This document shows positions 1 through 8,739 of a DNA stretch of 64,000 nt, piece by piece; the stretch's first letter is position 1, and the number at the start of each line of letters is the position of its first letter. A program made the translations under genes and the position numbers. The stretch spans positions 1 through 64,000 of the forward strand of contig NZ_RBLU01000009.1 of the NCBI RefSeq assembly GCF_003989515.1. The letters are read 5' to 3'. The notes below the pieces were generated by a model. The model worked only from the letters and a program-made list of their open reading frames with translations. It made no database searches and was not told the DNA's origin. The stretch comes from Curtobacterium sp. HSID17257. GTDB taxonomy: Bacteria; Actinomycetota; Actinomycetes; Actinomycetales; Microbacteriaceae.

Positions 1-1861
1 CCGCGTCGGCGGGGTGGGTCGCGCCTCCCGGCCGGTCGATCCGTCGGTACGGCCACGCCGCCTGCTCGTGCCGCCCCGGTGCGTACCCGGGCACGCGCAG
101 CGTGACGACCCCGTCGAGCAGGTCGACGCGGCGCTCCTCGGTGATCGGCGCCGTGGCGTCGACCGTCAGGTCGTCGACCGTGAAGCCCTGCTGGCCGGCC
201 TGCTCGACGGCGTACACGAGCGGGCCGCGCTCGATCGCGAGCTGACCGCGCGCCGCGTCGATGCGGGAGTCTGCGACGTACCGGTGCGGTGTCGTGTCGA
301 AGGCGAGCTCGACGGTCTCGCCGACCGACCAGTCGCGCTCGACCACGTGCAGGGTGCCGGGCTCCGGCGAGGCGGTGCCGTCGGGGGTCGTCACGGTGGT
401 GGTGTCCGACCACGCGGGGATGCGCAGCCCGAGTGCCAGGGGGCCGCCCTCGGTGACCGTCACCACCACGCGGCCGTCGTGCGGGTACCCGGTCGCGACC
501 CGCACGGGACCGAGGTCGGCGTCCGCGTACTGGTGGACCTGCAGGCCCCCGTCGGTCGCGGTCGCCAGGTAGCCGTCGAGGCTCGCGAACGTGCGCATGA
601 TGTTCGGCGGGCAGCAGGCGCAGTCGAACCAGCCGCGGCGGCCGTGGGCGGGGGAGCGGTTCTCGTCCCGGTGGGCGCCGTCGCGGTGCTGCAGCGGGTT
701 GACGTAGAAGTACTCCGTGCCCGCCAGGCTGACCCCGGGCAGGAACGCGTTGTAGAGCAGGCGCTCGATCGCGTCGGCGTAGACCGGCTTCCCGGTCGCG
801 AGCAGCAGGCGCCACGCCCACTGGACGCCGCCGATCGCCGCGCAGGTCTCGGCGTAGCCGCGGTCCGTCGGGAGCTCGTACGGGTCGCCGAACGCCTCCC
901 AGTCCCAGCGGGCGCCGAGGCCGCCGGTGATGAACGCCTTGGTCGCCTGCATGTCCGCGAACTGCCGCTCGCTCGCCGCCAGGAGCTCGGCGTCACCGGT
1001 CTCGATCGCGACGTCCACGGCACCCGCGGCCAGGTACACGGCGCGGACCGCGTGGCCCTCGACGGTGGTGGCCTCGCGGACCGGGACCCGGTCGGAGAAG
1101 TACGTCGGCTCGCCGCCGGCGCGCTCGATGATGCCGTGCCCCCGGGCGTCGACGAACCAGTGCGCCAGGTCGAGGTAGGCGCGGTCCCCGGTCTCGCGGT
1201 ACAGCTCGACGAGGCCCGTCTCGACGACCGGGTGCCCGTCGACGTCCTGGGTGTGGTCGTCGCCGGGCCCGAACGTGGCGACGAGGTGGTCGGCGTTCTT
1301 CGTCGCGACGTCGAGCAGCGCGGTGTCGCCCGTCGCACGGTGCTGCGCGACGGCGGCCTGGTACAGGTGCCCGGCGCAGTAGAGCTCGTGGCTCCACTTC
1401 AGGTCGACGTAGCGCTCGCCGTTCCCGCGCACCTGCTGGACGGAGTCGACGTAGCCGTCCGCGGCCTGTGCCCGGGCGTACAGGGCCGTGACCTCGCGCT
1501 GCAGGTCGAGCAGGTCCTGGGCGGGGGCGCGGCCGTACTCCCACGCGACGGCCTCGAGCCACTTCGTCACGTCGGAGTCCATGAAGACCGGCCCGACGAC
1601 CTCGCCCTGCTCGTCGCCGGCGGCGATCCGGAGGTTCCGGAAGTTCCCGGCGTCGCGGAGGCGCTCGTACCCGCTGCGGACGGCGTCGCGACCGTTGCGG
1701 TCCTGGCGCTGGGCCCAGAAGCCCCCGGTGATGCGGGCGGCTCCGGCCGGGAGCGGACGACACGACAGGTGCGCCGCCGCGGTCGGGAGGGCCGGGGTCG
1801 CGGTCCGCACGCGGCGCCCGGTCGCGGGGGTGTCGGTCCTGGTGCCGGTCGTGGTGGTCAT
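1..1861 (-). CDS. Glycoside hydrolase family 127, probable beta-L-arabinofuranosidase (3' end outside window)
   Basis: Hydrolyses terminal beta-L-arabinofuranosyl residues, probably cytosolically since no signal peptide is visible. About 620 residues are seen and the frame is still open at the window edge; the family is usually 640-660. The retaining cysteine-type active site is present: Glu338 and Cys340 (E-T-C) and Cys416-Cys417 in the run CCPPN, matching the zinc-coordinating Glu/Cys set and nucleophilic cysteine known in HypBA1. The ATG at 1861 has GGAGG six bases upstream; the first 30 or so residues are Thr/Ala-rich and poorly conserved-looking. It is divergent from lacI with a palindromic operator between them, and lies near araBDA, so released L-arabinose would feed that operon. 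Confidence 0.9.
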   Translation of the reverse strand, partial: MTTTTGTRTDTPATGRRVRTATPALPTAAAHLSCRPLPAGAARITGGFWAQRQDRNGRDAVRSGYERLRDAGNFRNLRIAAGDEQGEVVGPVFMDSDVTKWLEAVAWEYGRAPAQDLLDLQREVTALYARAQAADGYVDSVQQVRGNGERYVDLKWSHELYCAGHLYQAAVAQHRATGDTALLDVATKNADHLVATFGPGDDHTQDVDGHPVVETGLVELYRETGDRAYLDLAHWFVDARGHGIIERAGGEPTYFSDRVPVREATTVEGHAVRAVYLAAGAVDVAIETGDAELLAASERQFADMQATKAFITGGLGARWDWEAFGDPYELPTDRGYAETCAAIGGVQWAWRLLLATGKPVYADAIERLLYNAFLPGVSLAGTEYFYVNPLQHRDGAHRDENRSPAHGRRGWFDCACCPPNIMRTFASLDGYLATATDGGLQVHQYADADLGPVRVATGYPHDGRVVVTVTEGGPLALGLRIPAWSDTTTVTTPDGTASPEPGTLHVVERDWSVGETVELAFDTTPHRYVADSRIDAARGQLAIERGPLVYAVEQAGQQGFTVDDLTVDATAPITEERRVDLLDGVVTLRVPGYAPGRHEQAAWPYRRIDRPGGATHPADA

Positions 1862-1896
1862 GGCGCCTCCTTGCGTCTGACTGGCGGCCGTCCGTT

Positions 1897-1912
1897 CGGA
1901 AAGCGCTTTCCG
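1897..1912. promoter_or_regulatory. 16-bp perfect palindrome, probable LacI-family operator
   Basis: CGGAAAGCGCTTTCCG is a perfect palindrome with the central CG typical of LacI/GalR operators. It lies 36 bases before the GH127 start and 89 before the lacI start, so it could control both. A TTGACG that could be a -35 for lacI begins at 1916. Binding by the adjacent regulator is inferred. Confidence 0.75.
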
Positions 1913-2000
1913 TTCTTGACGCTACGGCACCGTCAGGGCATGCACAAGAGCCTTCCGCGCTAGCATCGGGCCAGCCCTCCGAGTCGGAAAGGACCTTGCC

Positions 2001-3005
2001 GTGGCCGTCGATCACCCGAACCGGTCCGTCCGCATCACCGACGTCGCAGCGCTCGCCGGGGTGTCGATCGGGACCGCCTCGAAGGCACTCAACGACACCG
2101 GGCAGCTGCGCGACGAGACCCGTCGTCGCGTGAAGGACGCCGCCGACAAGCTCGGCTTCGTCGGTGACGCACGGGCGCGGGCGCTGTCGTCCGGCCGCAC
2201 GTTCATGGTGGGCATGATCACGACGGACTCGTTCGGACGGTTCACCATGCCGGTGCTGCTCGGCGCCGAGGACGCCCTGTCCGCCGGCGAGATGATGGTG
2301 CTCGTCTGCGACACCCGCGACGACCACGTCCGCGAGGCCCACTACCTCCGCTCGCTCGTCGCCCGGGGTGTCGACGGCATCGTCGTCACCGGTCGGTCCG
2401 CCGACGCCCGTCCGCCGATCGACGTCCCGGTGCCGGTCCCCGTCGTCTACGCGCTGACGCCCTCGACCGACCCGTCCGACGTGTCGGTCACCCTCGACGA
2501 CGCCGCCGGTGCTGCTGCTGCGGCCGCGCACCTGCTCGGACTCGGGAAGCAGCGGGTCGCCGTCGTCACCGGGCCCGAGGACGCGCGGTCCGCGGTGGAC
2601 CGGGCACGCGGCGCCGCTCCGGTGCTCGGGGAGCGCATGGTGGGTGCTCCGATGCACGGCGAGTGGTCCGAGCGCTGGGGGCGGCAGGCCGTGGACCTCC
2701 TCGACCGGAGCCCGGCCGCGGTGGACGCGGTGCTGTGCGGGAACGACCAGATCGCCCGGGGCGTGTGCGACCGGCTGCGTGAGACCGGTCGGACGGTGCC
2801 GGGCGACGTCGCGGTGACCGGGTACGACGACTGGGGCGTGGTGGCGCTGGCCTCGAGGCCGCCGTTGACCACCGTCGACCTGCGGCTCGACGAGCTCGGT
2901 CGCATCGCGGGGCGGGCGCTGCTCGACCTCGTGGCGGGTGGGCGTCCGGCGTCGACGGCCGTCACCCCGGCGCTCGTCGTCCGCGAGAGCACCCTCGGCG
3001 CGTAG
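2001..3005 (+). CDS. LacI-family transcriptional regulator, probably of arabinoside/arabinose use
   Basis: 334 residues, usual for the family. An N-terminal LacI helix-turn-helix (about residues 11-30, ITDVAALAGVSIGTASKAL) is followed by a periplasmic-binding-protein-like sugar domain (about 65-330). The GTG start is preceded by GGAAAGGA at suitable spacing. In the recognition helix the residues matching LacI Tyr17, Gln18 and Arg22 are Ile, Gly and Lys. Sitting between a GH127 gene and araBDA, it most likely senses arabinose or an arabino-oligosaccharide. The effector is not readable from sequence. Confidence 0.93.
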   Translation: MAVDHPNRSVRITDVAALAGVSIGTASKALNDTGQLRDETRRRVKDAADKLGFVGDARARALSSGRTFMVGMITTDSFGRFTMPVLLGAEDALSAGEMMVLVCDTRDDHVREAHYLRSLVARGVDGIVVTGRSADARPPIDVPVPVPVVYALTPSTDPSDVSVTLDDAAGAAAAAAHLLGLGKQRVAVVTGPEDARSAVDRARGAAPVLGERMVGAPMHGEWSERWGRQAVDLLDRSPAAVDAVLCGNDQIARGVCDRLRETGRTVPGDVAVTGYDDWGVVALASRPPLTTVDLRLDELGRIAGRALLDLVAGGRPASTAVTPALVVRESTLGA

Positions 3006-3121
3006 CCCGGCGGGTGTCCGGGGCCGGCGGACCGGGGCGCCGAGTGGGCAGGACGTGCCGCGTGCGCGTCGCCGAGCGGGTGAGATGTGTCGGCGAGGGG
3101 TGCTGAGCGTGACAGATCGTG

Positions 3122-3145
3122 CCCGCTCGGGGCGACCCGAGCGGG
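3122..3145 (+). terminator. GC-rich hairpin after lacI
   Basis: A perfect 10-bp stem (CCCGCTCGGG / CCCGAGCGGG) closes a GCGA loop of the GNRA type. It lies 117 bases after the lacI stop and before the araB operators; no U-run follows. Confidence 0.5.
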
Positions 3146-3212
3146 GTACGGGCGGAGGGTGGCGGAGGGAGCGGCGAGCGGCGGGGACCGCGGCGCGCCG
3201 TCGCGTTGCACG

Positions 3213-3247
3213 CGTGAGCGCTCACGTGCCAGGATGTGAGCGCTCAC
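3213..3247. promoter_or_regulatory. Tandem pair of perfect LacI-type operators upstream of araB
   Basis: GTGAGCGCTCAC occurs twice, at 3214-3225 (extended to 14 bp, 3213-3226) and 3236-3247. The centres are exactly 22 bp apart, about two helical turns, so two dimers would sit on the same face. The second copy ends 28 bases before the araB ATG. The core equals the symmetric half-site arrangement of the classical lac operator. It differs from the palindrome between GH127 and lacI, so which regulator binds here is open. Confidence 0.85.
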
Positions 3248-3275
3248 GCAGGACGACGAGGTCTCGGGAGGACAC

Positions 3276-5018
3276 ATGAGCGACGACCGCCGGCAACAGG
3301 TCGAGGACGGCCGCACGACCCTCGGTGTCGAGCTCGGCTCCACCCGGATCAAGGCCGTGCTCGTCGACGAGCAGCTGCGACCGATCGCGAGCGGCTCCCA
3401 CGAGTGGGAGAACGAGTACGTCGACGGCCGCTGGACCTACCCGCTGGTCGCCGTCGAGGCCGGGGTCCGCGCGGCCTACGCCGACCTGGTCGCCGACGTC
3501 GAGCGGCAGTTCGGCGTCCGTCCGACGGCCTTCCGCGCCGCGGGCGTCTCCGCGATGATGCACGGGTACCTGGCGTTCGACGAGGACGGCGAGCTCCTCG
3601 TCCCGTTCCGTACCTGGCGCAACACCTCGACCGGCCCCGCCGCCGAGCGCCTGAGCGCCGCGCTCGACTTCAACGTGCCGCAACGCTGGTCGGTCGCGCA
3701 CCTGTACCAGGCCGTGCTCGACGAGGAACCGCACGTGGCGCAGCTCGCGGGCATCACGACTCTCGCCGGGTACGTGCACCGCATGCTCACGGGCCGCGAC
3801 GTCCTCGGTGTCGGCGACGCCAGCGGCATGTTGCCGATCGAGTCCGGCCCGGTCGAGAGCGCCCCGGGGGAGCCCGGCCGCCGTGACTACGACGCCGCGA
3901 TGCTCGCGACCACGCAGACCCTGCTCGGCGACCACGTCCCCGACCTCCGCGCCCTGCTGCCCGAGGTGCTCGTGGCGGGCGAGGACGCCGGCGTGCTCAC
4001 CCCCGAGGGTGCCGCGTGGCTCGACCCGACCGGCACGCTGCAGCCCGGCATCCCGTTCTGCCCGCCCGAGGGCGACGCGGGCACGGGCATGGTCGCGACG
4101 AACGCCGTCGCCCCGCGCACCGGCAACGTCAGCGTCGGCACGAGCATCTTCGCGATGGTCGTGCTCGAACGGGCGCTCCGGACCCCGCACGAGGAACTCG
4201 ACGTCGTCACGACCCCGGCCGGCGACGCCGTCGCGATGGTGCACTGCAACAACGGCGCGAGCGAGATCGCCGCCTGGGCACGCGTGTTCGGTCGCTTCGC
4301 CGACGCCACGAGCGAGCGGACCGGCAGCCCGTCGGTCGCGGTCGACGACGTCTACGCGACCCTGCTGGCCGAGGCCGCCGACGCCGACCCCGACGCCGGC
4401 GGGCTGCTCTCCTTCAACTACCTGGCGGGCGAACCCGTCACGGGCGTCGAGGACGGCCGTCCGCTGCTCCTCCGCACCCCCGACGCCCGGTTCACCCTGG
4501 GCAACCTGGTCCGCTCCGAGGTCCACGGCGCCTTCGCCACCCTCGCGATCGGCATGGAGGTCCTGCACGGCGAACACGTCGCCGTCGACCGGATGACCGC
4601 GCACGGCGGACTCTTCCGCACGCCGGGTGCCCCGCAGCGCCTGCTCGCCGCGGCGCTCCGCGTGCCGGTCGCCCTCGAGGAGACCGCGGGCGAGGGCGGC
4701 GCCTGGGGCATCGCCGTGCTCGCGGCGTACCTGGAGCACACCGACCGGCCGCTCGAGGACTTCCTCGCCGACACGGTGTTCCGCGGCGACGCGGTGCACG
4801 TCGCCGAGCCCGAGGAGCGCGACGCCCGGGGCTTCCAGGACTACCTGGCCCGGTACCGCGCGGCCCTCCCCGTGCAGGACGTGGCAGCCGCGGCGACCCG
4901 CACCAGCCCGACGACCGATCAGGGCGAGCCGGCGGGGCAGCCCGCACCGACCGACCAGGGCGAGCCGATCGACGTGGTCGAGGCGCGCCTCCAGACCGAA
5001 CAGGAGCCGACCCGATGA
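3276..5018 (+). CDS. araB: Ribulokinase-type FGGY carbohydrate kinase
   Basis: ATP-dependent phosphorylation of L-ribulose to L-ribulose 5-phosphate, second step of L-arabinose catabolism. 580 residues, FGGY fold: N-terminal phosphate-binding stretch GVELGSTRIKAVLVD (about 17-31) and a C-terminal ATPase half beginning around GNVSVGTS (about 283). The ATG at 3276 has GGGAGGA upstream. It overlaps araD by four bases (ATGA) and heads araB-araD-araA behind a double operator. The C-terminal tail (about 545-580) is low-complexity with TDQGEP repeated, from an 18-bp near-duplication at 4914-4931 and 4950-4967. Context, not sequence alone, picks ribulokinase over xylulokinase. Confidence 0.88.
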   Translation: MSDDRRQQVEDGRTTLGVELGSTRIKAVLVDEQLRPIASGSHEWENEYVDGRWTYPLVAVEAGVRAAYADLVADVERQFGVRPTAFRAAGVSAMMHGYLAFDEDGELLVPFRTWRNTSTGPAAERLSAALDFNVPQRWSVAHLYQAVLDEEPHVAQLAGITTLAGYVHRMLTGRDVLGVGDASGMLPIESGPVESAPGEPGRRDYDAAMLATTQTLLGDHVPDLRALLPEVLVAGEDAGVLTPEGAAWLDPTGTLQPGIPFCPPEGDAGTGMVATNAVAPRTGNVSVGTSIFAMVVLERALRTPHEELDVVTTPAGDAVAMVHCNNGASEIAAWARVFGRFADATSERTGSPSVAVDDVYATLLAEAADADPDAGGLLSFNYLAGEPVTGVEDGRPLLLRTPDARFTLGNLVRSEVHGAFATLAIGMEVLHGEHVAVDRMTAHGGLFRTPGAPQRLLAAALRVPVALEETAGEGGAWGIAVLAAYLEHTDRPLEDFLADTVFRGDAVHVAEPEERDARGFQDYLARYRAALPVQDVAAAATRTSPTTDQGEPAGQPAPTDQGEPIDVVEARLQTEQEPTR

Positions 5019-5725
5019 CCGAAGCGCCCACCGACGAGACGAGGCAGGCCGTCGCCGCCGCGCGCGAGCGCGTCGCCGCCCTGCACGGTGAGCTCGTCCG
5101 CTACGGCCTGGTGATCTGGACGGGCGGCAACGTGTCGCAGCGCGTCCCCGGCACCGACCTGTTCGTCATCAAGCCGAGCGGGGTCGCCAGCGACGACCTG
5201 ACCCCCGAGAACCAGGTGGTCTGCACCCTCGACGGCGTCCTCGCCGACGGGTGGGGCAACGCGCACGGCCCGTCGTCCGACACCGCAGCGCACGCCTTCG
5301 TCTACCGGAACATGCCCGAGGTCGGCGGCGTCGTGCACACCCACTCGACGTACGCGACCGCGTGGGCGGCGCGCGCCGAGGAGATCCCGTGCGTGATCAC
5401 GGCGATGGCCGACGAGTTCGGCGGACCGATCCCGGTCGGCCCGTTCGCGATCATCGGCGACGACTCGATCGGCCGCGGCATCGTCGACACCCTCGCGGGC
5501 CACCGGAGCCGCGCCGTGCTCATGCAGAACCACGGGGTCTTCACGATCGGCAAGGACGCGAAGGACGCCGTGAAGGCCGCGGTGATGTGCGAGGACGTCG
5601 CCCGCACCGTGCACATCGCGAAGCAGGGCGGCGAGCTCGTGCCCATCGCCCCCGACGACATCGATCGACTCTTCGATCGCTACCAGAACGTCTACGGACA
5701 GAACCCCGAAGGAGCCATGCGATGA
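5015..5725 (+). CDS. araD: L-ribulose-5-phosphate 4-epimerase
   Basis: Interconverts L-ribulose 5-phosphate and D-xylulose 5-phosphate. 236 residues, class II aldolase/adducin fold, close to the 231 of the Escherichia coli enzyme. Visible motifs: substrate-phosphate loop WTGGNVS near the N-terminus, the zinc pair HTHST at about 108-110 and a third zinc histidine in QNHGVFTIG near 171. It is joined to araB and araA by ATGA overlaps, implying translational coupling. Confidence 0.95.
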   Translation: MTEAPTDETRQAVAAARERVAALHGELVRYGLVIWTGGNVSQRVPGTDLFVIKPSGVASDDLTPENQVVCTLDGVLADGWGNAHGPSSDTAAHAFVYRNMPEVGGVVHTHSTYATAWAARAEEIPCVITAMADEFGGPIPVGPFAIIGDDSIGRGIVDTLAGHRSRAVLMQNHGVFTIGKDAKDAVKAAVMCEDVARTVHIAKQGGELVPIAPDDIDRLFDRYQNVYGQNPEGAMR

Positions 5726-7248
5726 CGCAGGTGAACCCCCAGGCCACCCTCGACAGCTACGAGGTCTGGTTCCTCACCGGGTCGCAGGGCCTGTACGGCG
5801 AGGAGACCCTGCGCCAGGTCGAGGAGCAGAGCCGCGCCGTGCACGCCGAGCTGGCGCCGCACGTGCCGGTGAAGCTCGTGTGGAAGCCGGTCCTCAAGGA
5901 CGCCGACGGCATCCGCCGCGCGCTGATCGAGGCCAGCGCCGACGACAAGGTCATCGGTGTGACGACCTGGATGCACACGTTCAGCCCGGCGAAGATGTGG
6001 ATCGGCGGCCTGCAGGCGCTCACGAAGCCGCTGCTGCACCTGCACACGCAGGCGAACGTCGCGCTGCCGTGGGGCGACATCGACTTCGACTTCATGAACC
6101 TCAACCAGGCCGCGCACGGCGACCGCGAGTTCGGCTACGCCCTCGCCCGTCTCGGCGTCCGGCACGCGACAGCGGTCGGGCACGTGTCCGACCCGCGCGT
6201 GGTCTCGCGAGTGGAGAACTGGACGCGCGCGGCGGCCGGTGCCGCCGCCGTCCGTGAGCTCAAGCTCACGCGCTTCGGCGACAACATGCGCTACGTCGCC
6301 GTCACCGAGGGCGACAAGACCGAGGCCGAGATCGAGCTCGGCGTGCAGGTGAACACCTGGGCGGTCAACGAGCTGGCCGCAGCGGTGGCCGAGGCCGAAG
6401 CGGACACGGCAGCGGTCGACGAGCTCGTCGCCGTCTACGAGCGCGACTACGACGTCGACGCATCGCTGCGGCGTGACGGCGGTGACCGTCACCAGGCGCT
6501 CCGCGACGGCGCCGCGATCGAGCTCGGCCTCCGTGCACTCCTGGAGCAGAACGGCTCCGCGGCGTTCACCACGAACTTCGAGGACCTCGGCACGCTCAAG
6601 CAGCTGCCCGGCCTGGCGGTGCAGCGGCTCATGGCCGACGGCTACGGGTTCGGCGCCGAGGGCGACTGGAAGACCGCCGTGCTCGTCCGTGCGATGAACG
6701 TCGCGGGCGCGGGCCTCCCGGGTGGTGCCTCGCTGATGGAGGACTACACGTACGACCTCACCCCGGGTGCGGAGAAGATCCTCGGCGCCCACATGCTCGA
6801 GGTCTCGCCGACGCTCACCACGACGAAGCCGACGCTCGAGATCCACCCGCTCGGCATCGGCGGCAAGGACGACCCGGTCCGCCTGGTCTTCACCGCGGAC
6901 GCCGGCGAGGCGGTCGTCGTCGCCCTGTCGGACACCCGTGACGGCTTCCGCCTCACCGCGAACGTCGTCGACGTGGTGCCCCCGACCGAGGCGCTGCCGA
7001 AGCTCCCCGTCGGCCGCGCCGTCTGGGAGCCGCGCCCGTCCTTCCCGGTCGCCGCGGAGGCCTGGCTCACCGCCGGCGCCGCGCACCACACCGTGATGAC
7101 GACCGCCGTCGGCCTGCAGGTCGTCGAGGACCTCGCGACCATGGTCGGCACCGAGTTCCTCGTCATCGACGAGCACACCACGGCCCGCGCGTTCAAGGAC
7201 GAGCTCCGCCTGCAGCAGGCGTGGCACCGTCTGGACCGCGGGTTCTAG
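5722..7248 (+). CDS. araA: L-arabinose isomerase
   Basis: Manganese-dependent isomerisation of L-arabinose to L-ribulose, first step of the pathway. 508 residues, matching the approximately 500 of the family. Recognisable stretches include [16 protein letters not shown] at the N-terminus, [16 protein letters not shown] and GEGDWKT-like sequence (here AEGDWKTA) in the metal/substrate region, and the C-terminal TAGAAHH. Its start overlaps the araD stop (ATGA). Last of the three pathway genes; an alditol oxidase follows after four bases. Confidence 0.97.
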   Translation: MTQVNPQATLDSYEVWFLTGSQGLYGEETLRQVEEQSRAVHAELAPHVPVKLVWKPVLKDADGIRRALIEASADDKVIGVTTWMHTFSPAKMWIGGLQALTKPLLHLHTQANVALPWGDIDFDFMNLNQAAHGDREFGYALARLGVRHATAVGHVSDPRVVSRVENWTRAAAGAAAVRELKLTRFGDNMRYVAVTEGDKTEAEIELGVQVNTWAVNELAAAVAEAEADTAAVDELVAVYERDYDVDASLRRDGGDRHQALRDGAAIELGLRALLEQNGSAAFTTNFEDLGTLKQLPGLAVQRLMADGYGFGAEGDWKTAVLVRAMNVAGAGLPGGASLMEDYTYDLTPGAEKILGAHMLEVSPTLTTTKPTLEIHPLGIGGKDDPVRLVFTADAGEAVVVALSDTRDGFRLTANVVDVVPPTEALPKLPVGRAVWEPRPSFPVAAEAWLTAGAAHHTVMTTAVGLQVVEDLATMVGTEFLVIDEHTTARAFKDELRLQQAWHRLDRGF

Positions 7249-7252
7249 GGCC

Positions 7253-8518
7253 GTGACCGTGGCCGCGACGACACGCACCAACTGGGCGGGGAACGTCACC
7301 TACCATGCCTCCGCGCTGGAACGCCCCACCTCGGTGGCGGCCCTGCAGCAGCTCGTCGCGGCCACGCCGCGCCTGACGGCGCTCGGCTCGACGCACTCGT
7401 TCAACGAGATCGCCGACACCGACGCCGTGCAGGTCACGCTCGCCGGCCTGCCTCCGGTGCTCGAGATCGACGCCGACCGGCGCGTGGTGCGGGTCGCGGC
7501 CGGCATGACGCACGCGCAGGTGGCGGCCGGCCTGGAGGCTCGTGGCTGGGCCCTCGCGAACCTCGCCTCCCTGCCGCACATCTCGGTCGCCGGCGCGGTC
7601 GCCACCGGCACGCACGGCTCCGGCGTCCGTAACCCGTCGCTCGCGCAGGCGGTCGTCGGTCTCGAGGTCGTCCGGGCCTCCGGCGACGTCGTCGGGGTCG
7701 ACGCGTCGTCGCCGGACGGCGCCCTCGACGCGCACCGGGTGGCACTCGGCGCGCTCGGCGTCGTCACCGCGGTCGAGCTCGCGATCGAGCCGACGTTCCA
7801 GGTGGCCACGACCGTGCACCTCGACTTGCCGTGGGACGCCGTGACGGCACACTTCGACGCGGTGATGTCGGACGCGTACTCGGTGTCGATGTTCACGTCG
7901 TTCGACGACCGCGGCGCCCGCCAGGTGTGGACGAAGCACCGCGTGGACGAACCCGCACCGTCGGTCGACCTCGTCGCAGTCGGTGCACGCCGAGCCGACG
8001 GTCCGGTGCACCCGGGGGAGAACGACGCCGCGAGCGTGACCGAGCAGGGCGGTGTCCCCGGGCCGTGGGCCGAACGGTTGCCGCACTTCCGGTCGACCTT
8101 CGAGCCGTCCACCGGCGCCGAGATCCAGGCGGAGTACCTGATCCCCGCCGAGCACGCCGTCGCCGCGCTCGAGGCCCTGCGTCCGCTCGAACCGCTCTTC
8201 GCGCCGCTGCTCATCGCGGCCGAGGTCCGCACGGTCGCTGCCGACACGGCCTGGCTGGCGCCCTCGTCGGGACGGCAGTCGGTCGGCCTGCACTTCACGT
8301 TCCGACGGGATGCCGCCGCCGTCGCGGAGACGGTCGAGCGGATCGAGGAGCTCCTCGCGCCGTTCGACCCCCGGCCGCACTGGGGCAAGGTCTCGGCCGC
8401 GAGCGTCGAGCGCCTGCACGAGGCGTACCCGCGGCTGGACGACTTCTCGGCGCTGGCGCGGGACCTCGACCCGACCGGGCGGTTCCGCAACGCGTTCCTG
8501 GCGCGCCTGCTGTCCTGA
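7253..8518 (+). CDS. FAD-dependent alditol oxidase (AldO-like)
   Basis: Likely oxidises a polyol at C1 to an aldose, reducing O2 to H2O2. 421 residues versus 418 for Streptomyces AldO, which it resembles along its length. Vanillyl-alcohol-oxidase fold: GSTHSFNEIA contains the histidine (His48) expected to bind FAD covalently; LPHISVAGAVATGTHGSG follows; the C-terminal half has AEVRTVAAD and HWGKVS with the Glu, Arg and Lys seen in the AldO active site. The GTG start is only four bases after the araA stop, so it is co-transcribed with araBDA and could convert arabinitol-like alditols into substrate for araA. The substrate is inferred. Its last 17 bases are duplicated after the stop. Confidence 0.88.
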   Translation: MTVAATTRTNWAGNVTYHASALERPTSVAALQQLVAATPRLTALGSTHSFNEIADTDAVQVTLAGLPPVLEIDADRRVVRVAAGMTHAQVAAGLEARGWALANLASLPHISVAGAVATGTHGSGVRNPSLAQAVVGLEVVRASGDVVGVDASSPDGALDAHRVALGALGVVTAVELAIEPTFQVATTVHLDLPWDAVTAHFDAVMSDAYSVSMFTSFDDRGARQVWTKHRVDEPAPSVDLVAVGARRADGPVHPGENDAASVTEQGGVPGPWAERLPHFRSTFEPSTGAEIQAEYLIPAEHAVAALEALRPLEPLFAPLLIAAEVRTVAADTAWLAPSSGRQSVGLHFTFRRDAAAVAETVERIEELLAPFDPRPHWGKVSAASVERLHEAYPRLDDFSALARDLDPTGRFRNAFLARLLS

Positions 8519-8535
8519 CGCGCCTGCTGTCCTGA
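8502..8535 (+). repeat. Perfect 17-bp tandem duplication of a gene 3' end including stop
   Basis: CGCGCCTGCTGTCCTGA occurs at 8502-8518 and immediately again at 8519-8535. The first copy encodes the last five residues and stop of the alditol oxidase; the second is outside the gene. Confidence 0.97.
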
Positions 8536-8541
8536 CCGACG

Positions 8542-8578
8542 GGGTGCCCCTCGCCGCTGGTGGCGGCGAGGGGCACCC
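8542..8578. terminator. Strong 16-bp hairpin terminator after the ara operon
   Basis: A perfect 16-bp stem (8542-8557 with 8563-8578) closes a five-base loop. It sits between the plus-strand ara operon and a minus-strand small gene, so it can serve both directions. There is no clear U-run. Confidence 0.8.
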
Positions 8579-8584
8579 GCATCC

Positions 8585-8695
8585 TCAGCCCTTGCGGAGC
8601 AGGTCGACCAGCAGCCTGGTGGTGTTCACGAGCAAGCTCGCGATCCCCAGCCAGAGCGCGTGACGCCTGTTCCGGCCGTCGTCGTCTCGCGACAT
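8585..8695 (-). CDS. 36-residue putative membrane peptide
   Basis: Reads MSRDDDGRNRRHALWLGIAS at the N-terminus, continues with a hydrophobic segment (about 14-32) and ends in Arg-Lys-Gly: a single-helix peptide with a charged N-terminus. An excellent AGGAGGT sits five bases before the ATG at 8695, which is why I prefer this start over longer in-frame options. It is convergent with the ara operon across a shared terminator. A complex foldable element lies 45-125 bases upstream in its likely leader. I do not recognise a family; function unknown. Confidence 0.6.
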   Translation of the reverse strand: MSRDDDGRNRRHALWLGIASLLVNTTRLLVDLLRKG

Positions 8696-8739
8696 CGAGG
8701 ACCTCCTGGTGTCGTCGCCGGCGGACACGAAGAGCTTCG

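Noticed and set aside
14-1963. A 649-codon plus-strand frame opposite the GH127 gene
   Set aside because: Antisense shadow; the minus-strand frame carries the intact GH127 active site.
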